A DNA stretch of 64,000 nt from positions 1 to 64,000 of the forward strand of contig NZ_WBIR01000003.1 in assembly GCF_009749395.1 (NCBI RefSeq), given 5' to 3'. The translations under genes were made by a program, and so were the position numbers. The notes beneath the pieces are model-generated. The model was not told the origin of the DNA. It worked only from the letters and a program-made list of their open reading frames with translations, and did no database searches. Shown here piece by piece: positions 7,356 through 14,809 of this stretch (the first letter of the stretch is position 1; the number at the start of each line of letters is the position of its first letter). Source of the DNA: Agromyces salentinus (lineage in GTDB: Bacteria > Actinomycetota > Actinomycetes > Actinomycetales > Microbacteriaceae).

Positions 7356-9254
7356 TCACACGAGCAGCTGGTGCTCGGCGAGCTCTCGGTAGAGGGGCAC
7401 GGAGGCGACCAGCTCGGCGTGCGTCCCCTCGCCGATGACGCGCCCGTCGTCGAGCACGACGATGCGGTCGGAGTCGATGACGGTCGAGAGCCGGTGCGCG
7501 ATGACGATGAGGGTGCGGCCGGCCGAGACCTGGTCGATCGCCTCGCGCATCATGCGCTCGTTCACGCCGTCGAGGGAGGAGGTCGACTCGTCGAGCAGCA
7601 GGATCGGCGGGGCGGCGAGGAGCGCGCGGGCGATGGCGAGGCGCTGGCGCTCGCCGCCCGAGAGCATGATCCCGTCGTCGCCCACGGCGGCCGAGAGTCC
7701 GGCCGGATCGCGGTCGAGCACCGCGCCGAGGTTCACCGAGCGCAGCACGTGCTCGCACTCCTCGTCGGTGGCCTCGGGGCTGCCGAGGAGGAGGTTCTCG
7801 CGCAGGGTTCCCGCGAGCACCGGTGCGTCCTGCTCGACGTACCCGATCTGCGCGCGGAGTTCGGCGCGGTCGAGCGAGCGCAGGTCGAGTCCGCCCATGC
7901 GCACCGTGCCGACCGACGGGTCGTAGAAGCGCTCGATGAGGGCGAGGATCGTCGACTTGCCGGCACCGGACGGGCCGACGAGCGCGACGCGCTGCCCGCG
8001 GGGGACCTCGAACGAGACGCCGCGGAGCACCGGCTGGCGGTCGGTGACGTCGGGCTCGGGAAGGTGCTCGTCGGGCGAGTCGTTGTCGGGATCGGCCGGG
8101 TCGCTGCGCGTGGACGCATATGCGAAGTGCACCTCGTCGAGGGCGATCGCCGGGGCGTCGGGCATGACGCCCGCGTTCGCCTCGCCGACCATGAGCGCGA
8201 GCGGGGCGAGATCGCGGTCGTTCGCGCTCTCGTCGGGGAGGTCGAGGATCTCCTGGATGCGCCCGAGGGCGCCGAGCGCCTGGTTGACCGACGTGATCGC
8301 ACCGAAGAAGAGCCCCAGCGGCATGATCATCATGAACAGGAACAGGATGAACGCGACGAGGTTCGCGACGGTCAGCGCCCCGGATGCCACGCGGAAACCG
8401 CCGACGCCGAGCACCACGAGGAACGAGACCTGCATGGCGATGCCCGCCACGGGCACGATGAGCGCCGAGATCTTCGCGACGTTGACGCCCATCTGCCAGG
8501 CGCCCTCGGCCTCGGCGTCGATGGCGCGGGTCTCGCGGTCGGTCGCCCCGGCGGCGCGGATGGTGCGCACGGCACCGATGGCGCGCTCGACGGATGCGGC
8601 GACGTCGCCGACCTTCGCCTGGGCGGCGTGCGACGCGTCGCGCACCTTGCGGGAGAGCAGGGTCACCGTGGTGATCGCGATGAGGACGACGAGCAGCGTG
8701 AGCCCGAGCAGCACGGGGTCGATGATGAGCATCGCGATGAGCGCGCCGATGAAGGTGACCGTGCCGCCGATGGCCTCGACGAGGCCCTGCGTGAGCACGG
8801 CGCGGAGCATCGTGGTGTCGCTGCCCACGCGCGACACGAGATCGCCCGTGCGCCGGGTGTCGAACTCCGAGATCGGCAGGTTCAGCAGCTTGGCGACGAG
8901 GCGCTTGCGGCTCGAGAGCACGATGCCCTCGCCGGTGCGCTGCAGCAGGTAGTGCTGGTAGCCCGAGATGACGCCGCTCACGATGACGAGCGCGACGAGG
9001 GCCCAGGCGATGCCGCCGAGCGGTTCGTTCGCCTCGACGATGGTGATGACCTGGCTCACGAGCAGGGGCTGGGCGAGGCTCGCGAGCGCACCCACGATCG
9101 AGAGCGCCGCGACCCAGATGAGCACCGGGCGGTGCTCGAAGATGAACGGCAGCAACTGGCGGAAGGATGCGCGAGGGCCGTCGGTCTTCGCGGGCCGGGC
9201 GAAGGGGTTGCGGCGGGGGGCGGTGCTGGTGGTGCGGTTCTGCGTCTGGCTCAT
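7356..9254 (-). CDS. ABC exporter half-transporter (fused membrane and ATPase domains)
   Basis: This 632-residue ABC transporter is of the type IV exporter fold, expected as a dimer in the membrane. Residues about 40-330 carry six membrane segments (VLIWVAALSIVGALASLAQPLL through FILFLFMMIMPLGLFFGAI). The C-terminal ATPase has GPSGAGKST (Walker A), LSGGERQRLAIARALL (signature), ILLLDESTSSLD (Walker B) and IAHRLST (H-loop). An unusual acidic stretch, rich in Asp, Pro and Glu, is inserted between the first ATPase strand and VLRGVSFEVP. The ATG at 9254 is preceded by AGGAAG. The small HTH gene 76 bp upstream reads in the same direction and may control it. The substrate cannot be inferred; drug or lipid export is typical. 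Confidence 0.88.
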   Translation of the reverse strand: MSQTQNRTTSTAPRRNPFARPAKTDGPRASFRQLLPFIFEHRPVLIWVAALSIVGALASLAQPLLVSQVITIVEANEPLGGIAWALVALVIVSGVISGYQHYLLQRTGEGIVLSSRKRLVAKLLNLPISEFDTRRTGDLVSRVGSDTTMLRAVLTQGLVEAIGGTVTFIGALIAMLIIDPVLLGLTLLVVLIAITTVTLLSRKVRDASHAAQAKVGDVAASVERAIGAVRTIRAAGATDRETRAIDAEAEGAWQMGVNVAKISALIVPVAGIAMQVSFLVVLGVGGFRVASGALTVANLVAFILFLFMMIMPLGLFFGAITSVNQALGALGRIQEILDLPDESANDRDLAPLALMVGEANAGVMPDAPAIALDEVHFAYASTRSDPADPDNDSPDEHLPEPDVTDRQPVLRGVSFEVPRGQRVALVGPSGAGKSTILALIERFYDPSVGTVRMGGLDLRSLDRAELRAQIGYVEQDAPVLAGTLRENLLLGSPEATDEECEHVLRSVNLGAVLDRDPAGLSAAVGDDGIMLSGGERQRLAIARALLAAPPILLLDESTSSLDGVNERMMREAIDQVSAGRTLIVIAHRLSTVIDSDRIVVLDDGRVIGEGTHAELVASVPLYRELAEHQLLV

Positions 9255-9330
9255 CGTCTCTTCCTGGGCGACGCGGCGGCGGTCGATGCGACCGGGTTCC
9301 GCGGCGTTCGCCCCGAACAGCCTACGTCGC

Positions 9331-9558
9331 TCAGCTGCGCCCGTACTTCTTGTGCACGGCCTGCTTGGAGACCTCGAGGGCGAGGGCGATGAGCTGCCAG
9401 CTCGACCCGGCCGTGCGGGCGCGGCGGACCGCGATGGCCTCGGCGCGGTCGAGGTCGCGGTTGACCTCGACGCGCGCGCGGTGGAGGTCTCGGAGGGCCC
9501 GGTAGGGGTCGTCGCCGTCGGCCGCGGCGATGGCGGTGCGGAGCGTCGTGTCATCCAT
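9331..9558 (-). CDS. Small helix-turn-helix regulator
   Basis: This 75-residue protein has a helical N-terminal half (ALRDLHRARVEVNRDLDRAEAIAVRRAR). Its C-terminal helix-turn-helix, SSWQLIALALEVSKQAVHKK, is of the kind found in short actinobacterial DNA-binding proteins. I chose ATG at 9558 because it lies 7 nt after a TACGGT -10 box that has a TTGACG -35 box at 17 bp. A TTG 36 nt further upstream would sit inside the promoter. Two identical palindromes overlap the -10 and -35 boxes, suggesting autoregulation. The next gene in the same direction is an ABC exporter. A dimeric repressor role is inferred, not shown. Confidence 0.75.
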   Translation of the reverse strand: MDDTTLRTAIAAADGDDPYRALRDLHRARVEVNRDLDRAEAIAVRRARTAGSSWQLIALALEVSKQAVHKKYGRS

Positions 9559-9561
9559 GCC

Positions 9562-9605
9562 GTCAACCGTAGTTGACGGTCGAACGCACGTCAACTCATG
9601 TTGAC
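9562..9605 (-). promoter_or_regulatory. Twin GTCAAC-N4-GTTGAC operators over a leaderless promoter
   Basis: Perfect palindromes GTCAAC-N4-GTTGAC lie at 9562-9577 and 9590-9605, centres 28 bp apart. On the minus strand the TACGGT -10 box (9571-9566) falls inside the first. The TTGACG -35 box (9594-9589) starts inside the second. The -10 box is 7 nt from the ATG at 9558. Confidence 0.75.
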
Positions 9606-9633
9606 GCCCGCGTCGGCGGTCGGCGCGCCCCGC

Positions 9634-11139
9634 TCAGTGCTCGTGGCCGCCGCCCTCGAGTGCGAGGCGCAGGGGCGTGCGCTTCTCGGTCCCTGGCGCG
9701 ACGGTCACGAACTGACCCATCATCCCCTCGTCCTCGTGCCGGAGGATGTGGCAGTGGTACATGTACGGCATGCTCGGGTCGGGGTGGTCCGCGAACCGCA
9801 CCGCGATCCTCGCGGATGACCGTGGCGGAACGAACACGGTGTCCTTGTGGCCCGACATCGCGTCCTCCGGCGCTCGTCCCGCGACCTCGAGCACGGTGAA
9901 TGCCGCACCGTGGATGTGGAAGTTGTGGGCGTACACGGGGTTCTCGATCGTCCAGATCTCGACGGCGCCGGCTGCCACGACCGTGTCGATCCGGGACAGG
10001 TCCATCTCCTCGCCGTTGATGGCGTCGTGGCCGTTGAGGCGGAAGGTCCGCTCGCGTGCCGTCGAGGGGGCGTGGATGGGCTTCGGGCCCGGGAGGCGGG
10101 CGGGCACGGGCGATGACGGCGTGAGGGCCTCCGCCGTGATCCGCAGGAGGTCGAAGTCCCCGTCGTCGATGTCGAGGCCTCCGCCGCGGGTGACGAGGCG
10201 CACGTCGTCTCCGCCCTCGAGCGCCACCACGAGTTCGACCCGCTCCGCCGGGCTGATCGCGACCCGCGATGTCTCGACCGGTGCGGGCAGCAGGCCGGCG
10301 TCGCCGCCGACGACCTGGAAGGGCCTGCCATCGGAGAACTCGAGGTTGTACCTGCGGGCGTTGGAGCCGTTCAGGATCCGGAAGCGCACGGCGCCGGTGG
10401 TCGCGTGGAACACCGCCGAGGCGGTGCCGTTGGCCAGCATGGTGTTCCCCATGATGCCGAAGTTCGGAATCCGGTCGGGGTCCAGCGTTCCGTCGTCGGC
10501 GAACGTCTTGTCCTGCAGGATCAGCGGGATGTCGTCGATCCCGTACGCCGATGGCAGCCCCGCCGTCGCGGAGTCGTCGTCGTCGACGATGAAGAGCCCG
10601 GCGAGGCCCGCGTAGACTTGCATGGCCGTGTCACCGTGCGGATGCGGGTGATACCAGAGCGTCGCGGCGGGCTGGTCGATCCTCCATTCGGGCGACCAGC
10701 TGCCGCCGGCCTCGATGACCTGGTGCGGGCCCCCGTCCATCGCGGCCGGCAGGATCATGCCGTGCCAGTGCACCGTGGTCGGATCACGGAGCGAGTTCCG
10801 GATGTCGAAGGCGACGGTGTCGCCGCGAGTGGCCCGCACCGTCGGGCCGAGGAGCGCGCCGTTGTAGCCCCACGACGGCGTCCTCACTCCCGGCAGGATC
10901 TCGGAGGCGCCCTCTTGCGCGGTCAGCTCGAAGACGAGCGTGCCGTCGCCCCGGACCACGGGCTCGAGCAGGGGTGGGATGGCGAGGACGTTGCCCGCCG
11001 CGGCTCCTGCGCTGCCGCCCGCCCCGCCCGCCCCGCCGGTGGGCGGGCCACGTCGGTCGTCGGGGAAGCAGGCGGCCATGGCGACGCCGACGCCGCCCGC
11101 GGTCAGTCCAGCCAGGAATCCTCGTCGCGTGAGCACCAT
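9634..11139 (-). CDS. Tat-exported multicopper oxidase (CueO/CotA-like)
   Basis: This 501-residue multicopper oxidase is probably outside the membrane. The N-terminus MVLTRRGFLAGLTAGG carries a twin-arginine motif at residues 5-6, followed by a possible lipobox with Cys24. A Gly/Ala linker follows. Copper ligand blocks are complete: HWHG (124-127), WYHPHPHG (162-169), HNFHIHG (405-411) and HCHILRHEDEGMM (462-474), the last supplying the type 1 Cys463. Such enzymes oxidise Cu(I), Mn(II), Fe(II) or phenols. A copper-detoxification role is inferred and would fit the copper-storage-like gene at 14120. A MarR gene is divergent, with a shared palindrome between them. Confidence 0.93.
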   Translation of the reverse strand: MVLTRRGFLAGLTAGGVGVAMAACFPDDRRGPPTGGAGGAGGSAGAAAGNVLAIPPLLEPVVRGDGTLVFELTAQEGASEILPGVRTPSWGYNGALLGPTVRATRGDTVAFDIRNSLRDPTTVHWHGMILPAAMDGGPHQVIEAGGSWSPEWRIDQPAATLWYHPHPHGDTAMQVYAGLAGLFIVDDDDSATAGLPSAYGIDDIPLILQDKTFADDGTLDPDRIPNFGIMGNTMLANGTASAVFHATTGAVRFRILNGSNARRYNLEFSDGRPFQVVGGDAGLLPAPVETSRVAISPAERVELVVALEGGDDVRLVTRGGGLDIDDGDFDLLRITAEALTPSSPVPARLPGPKPIHAPSTARERTFRLNGHDAINGEEMDLSRIDTVVAAGAVEIWTIENPVYAHNFHIHGAAFTVLEVAGRAPEDAMSGHKDTVFVPPRSSARIAVRFADHPDPSMPYMYHCHILRHEDEGMMGQFVTVAPGTEKRTPLRLALEGGGHEH

Positions 11140-11154
11140 TTCGTTTCCCCCGAA

Positions 11155-11174
11155 ATCGTTTCGTACGGAATCAT
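11155..11174. promoter_or_regulatory. Candidate MarR operator between oxidase and marR
   Basis: An imperfect palindrome (14 of 20 positions symmetric, core TTTCGTACGGAA) lies in the 59-bp divergent gap. On the minus strand a TATGAT -10 box for the oxidase gene (11175-11170) overlaps it, so binding would block the oxidase start site. Confidence 0.5.
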
Positions 11175-11186
11175 AACGCGCCTCAC

Positions 11187-11192
11187 TAGGAT
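11187..11192 (+). promoter_or_regulatory. marR -10 box, leaderless
   Basis: TAGGAT ends 6 nt before the ATG at 11199, and no Shine-Dalgarno site is present. No clear -35 box is seen. Confidence 0.5.
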
Positions 11193-11198
11193 TGCGCC

Positions 11199-11738
11199 AT
11201 GGGTGAGCGACGCAGTTCGAGACGCGGGACCGAGGCGGGGCTCGGCTCGGGGCCCGTGCGCGAACCCGGACCCGACGCCGAACGTCCGGCCGAGGCCATG
11301 CCGCTCGGCTTCGTGACCGCGTCGGTGGGCGAACTGGTGGCGTCGGGCTTCCGCGACGCGTTGGCGCCGCACGGCGTGAGCCCCAGGCAGTACGCCGTCC
11401 TCTGGGCGCTCGTCGCGCACGGTGAGCACACCCAGCAGCAGTTGAGCGAACGCCTCGGCATTCCGGCGAGCCGCGTCGTCGCGCTCATCGACGACCTCGA
11501 ACGGCGCGGGGCCGTGCAGCGCGTCGCAAGCGACCGGGATCGCCGCATCCGCACCGTGCGGCTCACGGACGACGGGCGCCGGCTCGTGGAGGACCTGCGC
11601 GCCACGGCGTACCGGTACGAACGAGATCTCCTCCGCGACCTCACCGACGACGAGCAGCGGGTGCTGCGCAGCCTGCTCGCGCGCATGGGCTCGAACGTCG
11701 GGCGGGGAGGGAGCGCCGCGCGCATCCGATCCTGGTAG
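11199..11738 (+). CDS. MarR-family transcriptional regulator
   Basis: This 179-residue regulator has the MarR winged helix at about residues 60-125: YAVLWALVAHGEHTQQQLSERL, then IPASRVVALIDDLERRGAV and the wing RDRRIRTVRLTDDGRRL. The first 35 residues are a Pro/Arg/Glu-rich extension. If translation instead began at the in-frame ATG preceding PLGFVTAS, the protein would have a standard MarR length of about 146. The leaderless -10 box favours the upstream ATG at 11199. It is divergent from the multicopper oxidase, which is the likely target along with its own gene. The ligand is unknown. Confidence 0.88.
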   Translation: MGERRSSRRGTEAGLGSGPVREPGPDAERPAEAMPLGFVTASVGELVASGFRDALAPHGVSPRQYAVLWALVAHGEHTQQQLSERLGIPASRVVALIDDLERRGAVQRVASDRDRRIRTVRLTDDGRRLVEDLRATAYRYERDLLRDLTDDEQRVLRSLLARMGSNVGRGGSAARIRSW

Positions 11739-11745
11739 GCGTCAT

Positions 11746-11769
11746 CCGCCGCCGCCGCCGCCGCCGCCG
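11746..11769. repeat. (CCG)8 trinucleotide run
   Basis: Eight uninterrupted CCG copies lie in the 52-bp gap between the convergent ends of marR and psuK. It is non-coding on present evidence. Confidence 0.9.
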
Positions 11770-11790
11770 TACGTCACGTCGGCGAGCTGC

Positions 11791-12684
11791 TCACGCCGAG
11801 TTCGCGGCACCCGGATTCGTGAGCACGGATGCCGCCGAACGATGCCCGGCCAGGCACGCCGTCTCGACGCCCTCTCCGGCGAGCGTCGCGGCCAGGAACC
11901 CGGCGGCGAACGCGTCTCCCGCCCCGGTGAGGTCCCGGATGCCGGGCACCGGGGCCACGTCAACGCGTGCCGCGAGCCGGCCGTCGGCGATGACGTCGGT
12001 CGGCAGCGCGCCGTGCTTGACCACGACGGTCGGTGCGACGGATGCCGCGACGGCGCCCCCGCCCGTCAGGCCGAGCAGCGCCGCCTCGTCCTCGTTGGCG
12101 AAGAGCACGTCGGGCCGGATGCCGCGCACGAGCTCGAGGGCGGACGCGACGCCGAGCGCGCCGAGCAGCCCCGTCGACGACGCGTCGACCGAGACGCCTG
12201 CCCCGCGGGAACGGGCGAGCTCCGCCAGCCGCGCGAGCTCGCCGCGCATCGGCTCGCGCTCGAGCCCGTAGGCGGGCAGGTGCAGCCAGCCGACGCCGGT
12301 GAGCCACTCGGGGTCGACGCGCTGGAGGTCGGCGGAGGCCCCGCGGTCGGGGTACATCGTGCGCTCGCCGTCGACGTCGACGAGGAGCACGACCGTGCCC
12401 GTGCGACCGGCGCGCTGCGCGCGGACGTCGACGCCGTCGGAGGCGAGCGCCGCGACGAGCGCGTCGCCCGCGGCATCCGCCCCGACCCGGCCGATGAAGC
12501 GCGTCGGCACGAGGCTCGCGGCGAGGGCCGCGACGTTCGCCCCGCTGCCGCCGCGCGCGCGGAACACCCGCGCCGCGGTGTCGGTCGCCCGGTGGACGGG
12601 TTCGCTCGCCCACACCACGATGTCCTCGACGAGGTCGCCGGCGACCGCGAGTATCCCGCCGCCCGCGTCAACCGGCGACGGCAC
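11791..12684 (-). CDS. psuK: PfkB-family sugar kinase, probable pseudouridine kinase
   Basis: This 297-residue ribokinase-fold enzyme has the N-terminal GGSGANVAALAASL motif (PfkB signature 1) and the C-terminal DLTGAGDAFAAGFLAA motif (signature 2, with catalytic Asp). It overlaps the end of psuG by 17 bp. That pairing is why I call it pseudouridine kinase, which makes pseudouridine-5'-phosphate for the glycosidase. The start is GTG at 12684 (VPSPVDAGGG). A start slightly further in is possible, because the first ten residues are not conserved in the family. Sequence alone does not fix the substrate; another nucleoside or ribose is possible. Confidence 0.82.
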   Translation of the reverse strand: MPSPVDAGGGILAVAGDLVEDIVVWASEPVHRATDTAARVFRARGGSGANVAALAASLVPTRFIGRVGADAAGDALVAALASDGVDVRAQRAGRTGTVVLLVDVDGERTMYPDRGASADLQRVDPEWLTGVGWLHLPAYGLEREPMRGELARLAELARSRGAGVSVDASSTGLLGALGVASALELVRGIRPDVLFANEDEAALLGLTGGGAVAASVAPTVVVKHGALPTDVIADGRLAARVDVAPVPGIRDLTGAGDAFAAGFLAATLAGEGVETACLAGHRSAASVLTNPGAANSA

Positions 12685-13585
12685 GCGCGATCTCCGCCCC
12701 GAGCGCGACGTTGCCGCGGTAGACCTCGAGGTTGACCTCGAGGCTCTCGCCGCCCGTCGCCCGCTGGACGAAGTCGAGGAGGAACGGCGTCGTGTCGTGC
12801 CCGGTGACCCCCTGGGCGGATGCCGCGGCCAGCGCCTCGGCGAGCACGCGATCGTGGAAGGCGGGGTCGAGCTGCTTCGCCTCGTCGACGGGGTTGGCCA
12901 CGAGCACGGCCTGCGGCAACCCGAGCTCGTCGCGCGCGAGCGCGAGCGCCGCGGCCTCCGCGGGGGTCTCGATGCGGTAGTCGAGCGCGAAGCCGGAGTC
13001 GGTGACGTAAAAGGCCGGGTACCGCTCGGTGCGGTACCCGACGACGGGGATGTTCAGCGTCTCGAGGCGCTCGAGCGTCGCGGCGATGTCGAGGATCGAC
13101 TTGACGCCCGCGCTCACGAGCGTGATGGGCGTGGTGGCGAGCGTGCCTAGGTCGGCGGACTCGTCGAACGTCTCGCTCGCGCCGCGGTGCACGCCGCCGA
13201 GCCCGCCGGTCGACATGACCCGGATGCCGGCGCGATGCGCGAGCCAGGCCGTCGCCGCGACGGTGGTTCCGGCGTGCAGGCGCTTGGCCCTGGCGATGGG
13301 CAGGTCGCGGACGCTGGCCTTCACCACGCCCTCAGCGATGCAGAGCCGCTCGATCTCCTCGGTCGAGAGGCCGACGACCGGTACGCCGTCGATGACGCCG
13401 ATCGTCGCGGGCGTCACGCCGAGCGCCCGGACCTGCTGCTCGGAGGCGAGCCCGACCTCGAGGTTGCGCGGCGCCGGCAGCCCGTGGCTGAGGATGGTCG
13501 ACTCGAGGGCGAGCACCGGGTCGCCGTCCTCGAGGGCGTCGCGGACCTCGTCGCCGATGCGCATGCCCGTGGGAGGTGTCTGCAT
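12668..13585 (-). CDS. psuG: Pseudouridine-5'-phosphate glycosidase
   Basis: This cytosolic enzyme of pseudouridine catabolism splits the C-C glycosidic bond of pseudouridine-5'-phosphate to uracil and ribose-5-phosphate. The 305-residue length is typical. Family motifs include ALESTILSHGLPAPRNLE near the N-terminus (catalytic Glu), MSTGGLGGVHRGA, VSAGVKSILDIAATLE with the catalytic Lys, and GYRTERYPAFY. The gene leads a psuG-psuK operon. ATG at 13585 lies 6 nt after a TACGAT box (13597-13592), so the message is probably leaderless. No pseudouridine transporter is adjacent. Confidence 0.95.
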   Translation of the reverse strand: MQTPPTGMRIGDEVRDALEDGDPVLALESTILSHGLPAPRNLEVGLASEQQVRALGVTPATIGVIDGVPVVGLSTEEIERLCIAEGVVKASVRDLPIARAKRLHAGTTVAATAWLAHRAGIRVMSTGGLGGVHRGASETFDESADLGTLATTPITLVSAGVKSILDIAATLERLETLNIPVVGYRTERYPAFYVTDSGFALDYRIETPAEAAALALARDELGLPQAVLVANPVDEAKQLDPAFHDRVLAEALAAASAQGVTGHDTTPFLLDFVQRATGGESLEVNLEVYRGNVALGAEIARAVAG

Positions 13586-13591
13586 GCCGAC

Positions 13592-13597
13592 ATCGTA
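13592..13597 (-). promoter_or_regulatory. psuG -10 box, leaderless
   Basis: TACGAT on the minus strand ends 6 nt before the psuG ATG. There is no Shine-Dalgarno site at this start. Confidence 0.5.
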
Positions 13598-13719
13598 GGA
13601 GGCGGCCCCGGCCGTCGGCCGGCGGCCCGCCGAGGCCTCTGTTTCCGCGTGTGACGACGGCCCGCGACATCCGGGGGAGGCGGGCGTAACGTGGCCGCAT
13701 CGAACCCCGAGGAGCCCTC

Positions 13720-14070
13720 ATGTCGCACCGCGAGCCGCACGCCGCCACCACGCCCGTCACGGGTGCGGTCATGGGCATGCGCGGCTGCGAGCACGCGGCG
13801 GAGTGCACCAGCGAGCGTGCCGGGCACGGCCTGAACGCGGTCCAGGAGCGACTGGCGGCGGTGACCGCCAGCAAGTGGATCGACGCGATCGTGACCTCGG
13901 TCGACGCAGCCGGGTCCGCGTGGCTCGCGACGCTCGATGGCAGCATCCGGCGCGTCTGGCAGCACGACGCGTTCGGCGGCGCGCTCGCGTCCGGCGACCC
14001 CGTCGCCCTGCACGGCGTCTACGGCGTCCTCGTGGCCGGCGCGCAGCGCTTCAGCGTCGCCGACGCCTGA
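13720..14070 (+). CDS. Small protein of unknown function
   Basis: I do not recognise this 116-residue protein. The ATG at 13720 has a GAGGAG ribosome site 7 nt upstream. The N-terminal 25 residues are His/Thr/Ala-rich and contain MGMRGCEHAAEC, a Cys/His cluster that could bind a metal. Residues 50-116 are a compact beta-rich segment with WLATLDGSIRRVWQHD that resembles an SH3- or Hfq-like barrel by pattern only. It is convergent with the copper-storage-like gene. The end of the coding region runs into a short tandem repeat. Confidence 0.65.
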   Translation: MSHREPHAATTPVTGAVMGMRGCEHAAECTSERAGHGLNAVQERLAAVTASKWIDAIVTSVDAAGSAWLATLDGSIRRVWQHDAFGGALASGDPVALHGVYGVLVAGAQRFSVADA

Positions 14071-14110
14071 CGCCTGACGGCCCACGCCTGACGGCCGACG
14101 CCTGACGCCA
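14064..14110. repeat. 14-bp tandem repeat at a convergent gene junction
   Basis: Two full units, CGCCTGACGGCCCA (14071-14084) and CGCCTGACGGCCGA (14085-14098), are flanked by partial copies at 14064 and 14099. The array covers the stop codon of the 13720 gene. Confidence 0.85.
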
Positions 14111-14119
14111 CAGCCCGTC

Positions 14120-14545
14120 TCACGCCATCGGCATGGCCTCGCTCATCGTGCCCATCATCTTCTCCATGGCCATGACCAGCTGATCGCAGGCCATCGCGCA
14201 CATGCGGCAGTGCTCGCTCATCTCGGCGTGCATCATGCACTCGGCCGAACAGGCGCGGGCCATCATCGTCGTCGACTGCATCATCGACATCATCACGCCC
14301 ATGTCCCAGCCGCGCATGCGCAGCATCATCCGCATCATGGTGTCGCACATGTCGGCGCAGTTCGCGCACATGGACGCGCAGCGGCCCATGCCCTCCGCGG
14401 CATCCGCGTCGGCGCACATGATGCATGCCTGCATGCACGCCGAGAGCGCCTCCATGCACTCCTGCATCATCATCGGATCCATGCCGCTCATCGGCATCTC
14501 CGACGACGACATCGCGCCCTTCATCATGTCCATCGTCATGTTCAT
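14120..14545 (-). CDS. Met/Cys-rich four-helix copper-storage (Csp/DUF326-like) protein
   Basis: This 141-residue, all-helical protein has 13 Cys and more than 30 Met residues. Cysteines are spaced as in copper storage proteins: SACMQACIMC, CASMCANCADMC and CSAEC, then HCRMCAMAC. These line the core of a four-helix bundle in the Csp family and bind many Cu(I) ions. The N-terminus MNMTMDMMKGAM is extremely Met-rich, with no signal peptide, so a cytosolic protein is likely. A GGGGAG ribosome site precedes the ATG at 14545. With the multicopper oxidase at 9634 it suggests copper handling, although the two are about 3 kb apart. The family call rests on pattern, not alignment. Confidence 0.8.
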   Translation of the reverse strand: MNMTMDMMKGAMSSSEMPMSGMDPMMMQECMEALSACMQACIMCADADAAEGMGRCASMCANCADMCDTMMRMMLRMRGWDMGVMMSMMQSTTMMARACSAECMMHAEMSEHCRMCAMACDQLVMAMEKMMGTMSEAMPMA

Positions 14546-14689
14546 CGATCGCTCGCTCCCCGGGCCTGCGAGTGCCGACCGGCGGCGGCGGAGGTCTCGG
14601 CTGCCCTGCTCGCGGCCATGCTACGCCGGGGGCGCGCGGGCGTGAAGGGTCCGACGTGACGTTCGTGTGAACGCTCGCGGAGACGACGA

Positions 14690-14717
14690 AGGGGCGGATG
14701 CCGCAGCATCCGCCCCT
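14690..14717. terminator. Perfect hairpin terminator
   Basis: AGGGGCGGATGC at 14690-14701 pairs perfectly with 14706-14717 around a 4-nt CGCA loop. It lies 93 bp beyond the stop of the MHS transporter and before the copper-storage-like gene. Confidence 0.75.
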
Positions 14718-14809
14718 CGCGAGCCGCCGGTGGATCCCGACGACACGCCGCCCGCCCCCGGCGCGTCGCGCGAATCGTCCTGCGACTCGGCGACGGCCTT
14801 CGCTCGGGC

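Noticed and set aside
11742-11963. A minus-strand frame ending in eight glycines across the CCG run
   Set aside because: It overlaps the end of psuK in another frame, the Gly tail is just the CCG repeat, and psuK's own C-terminus is normal.
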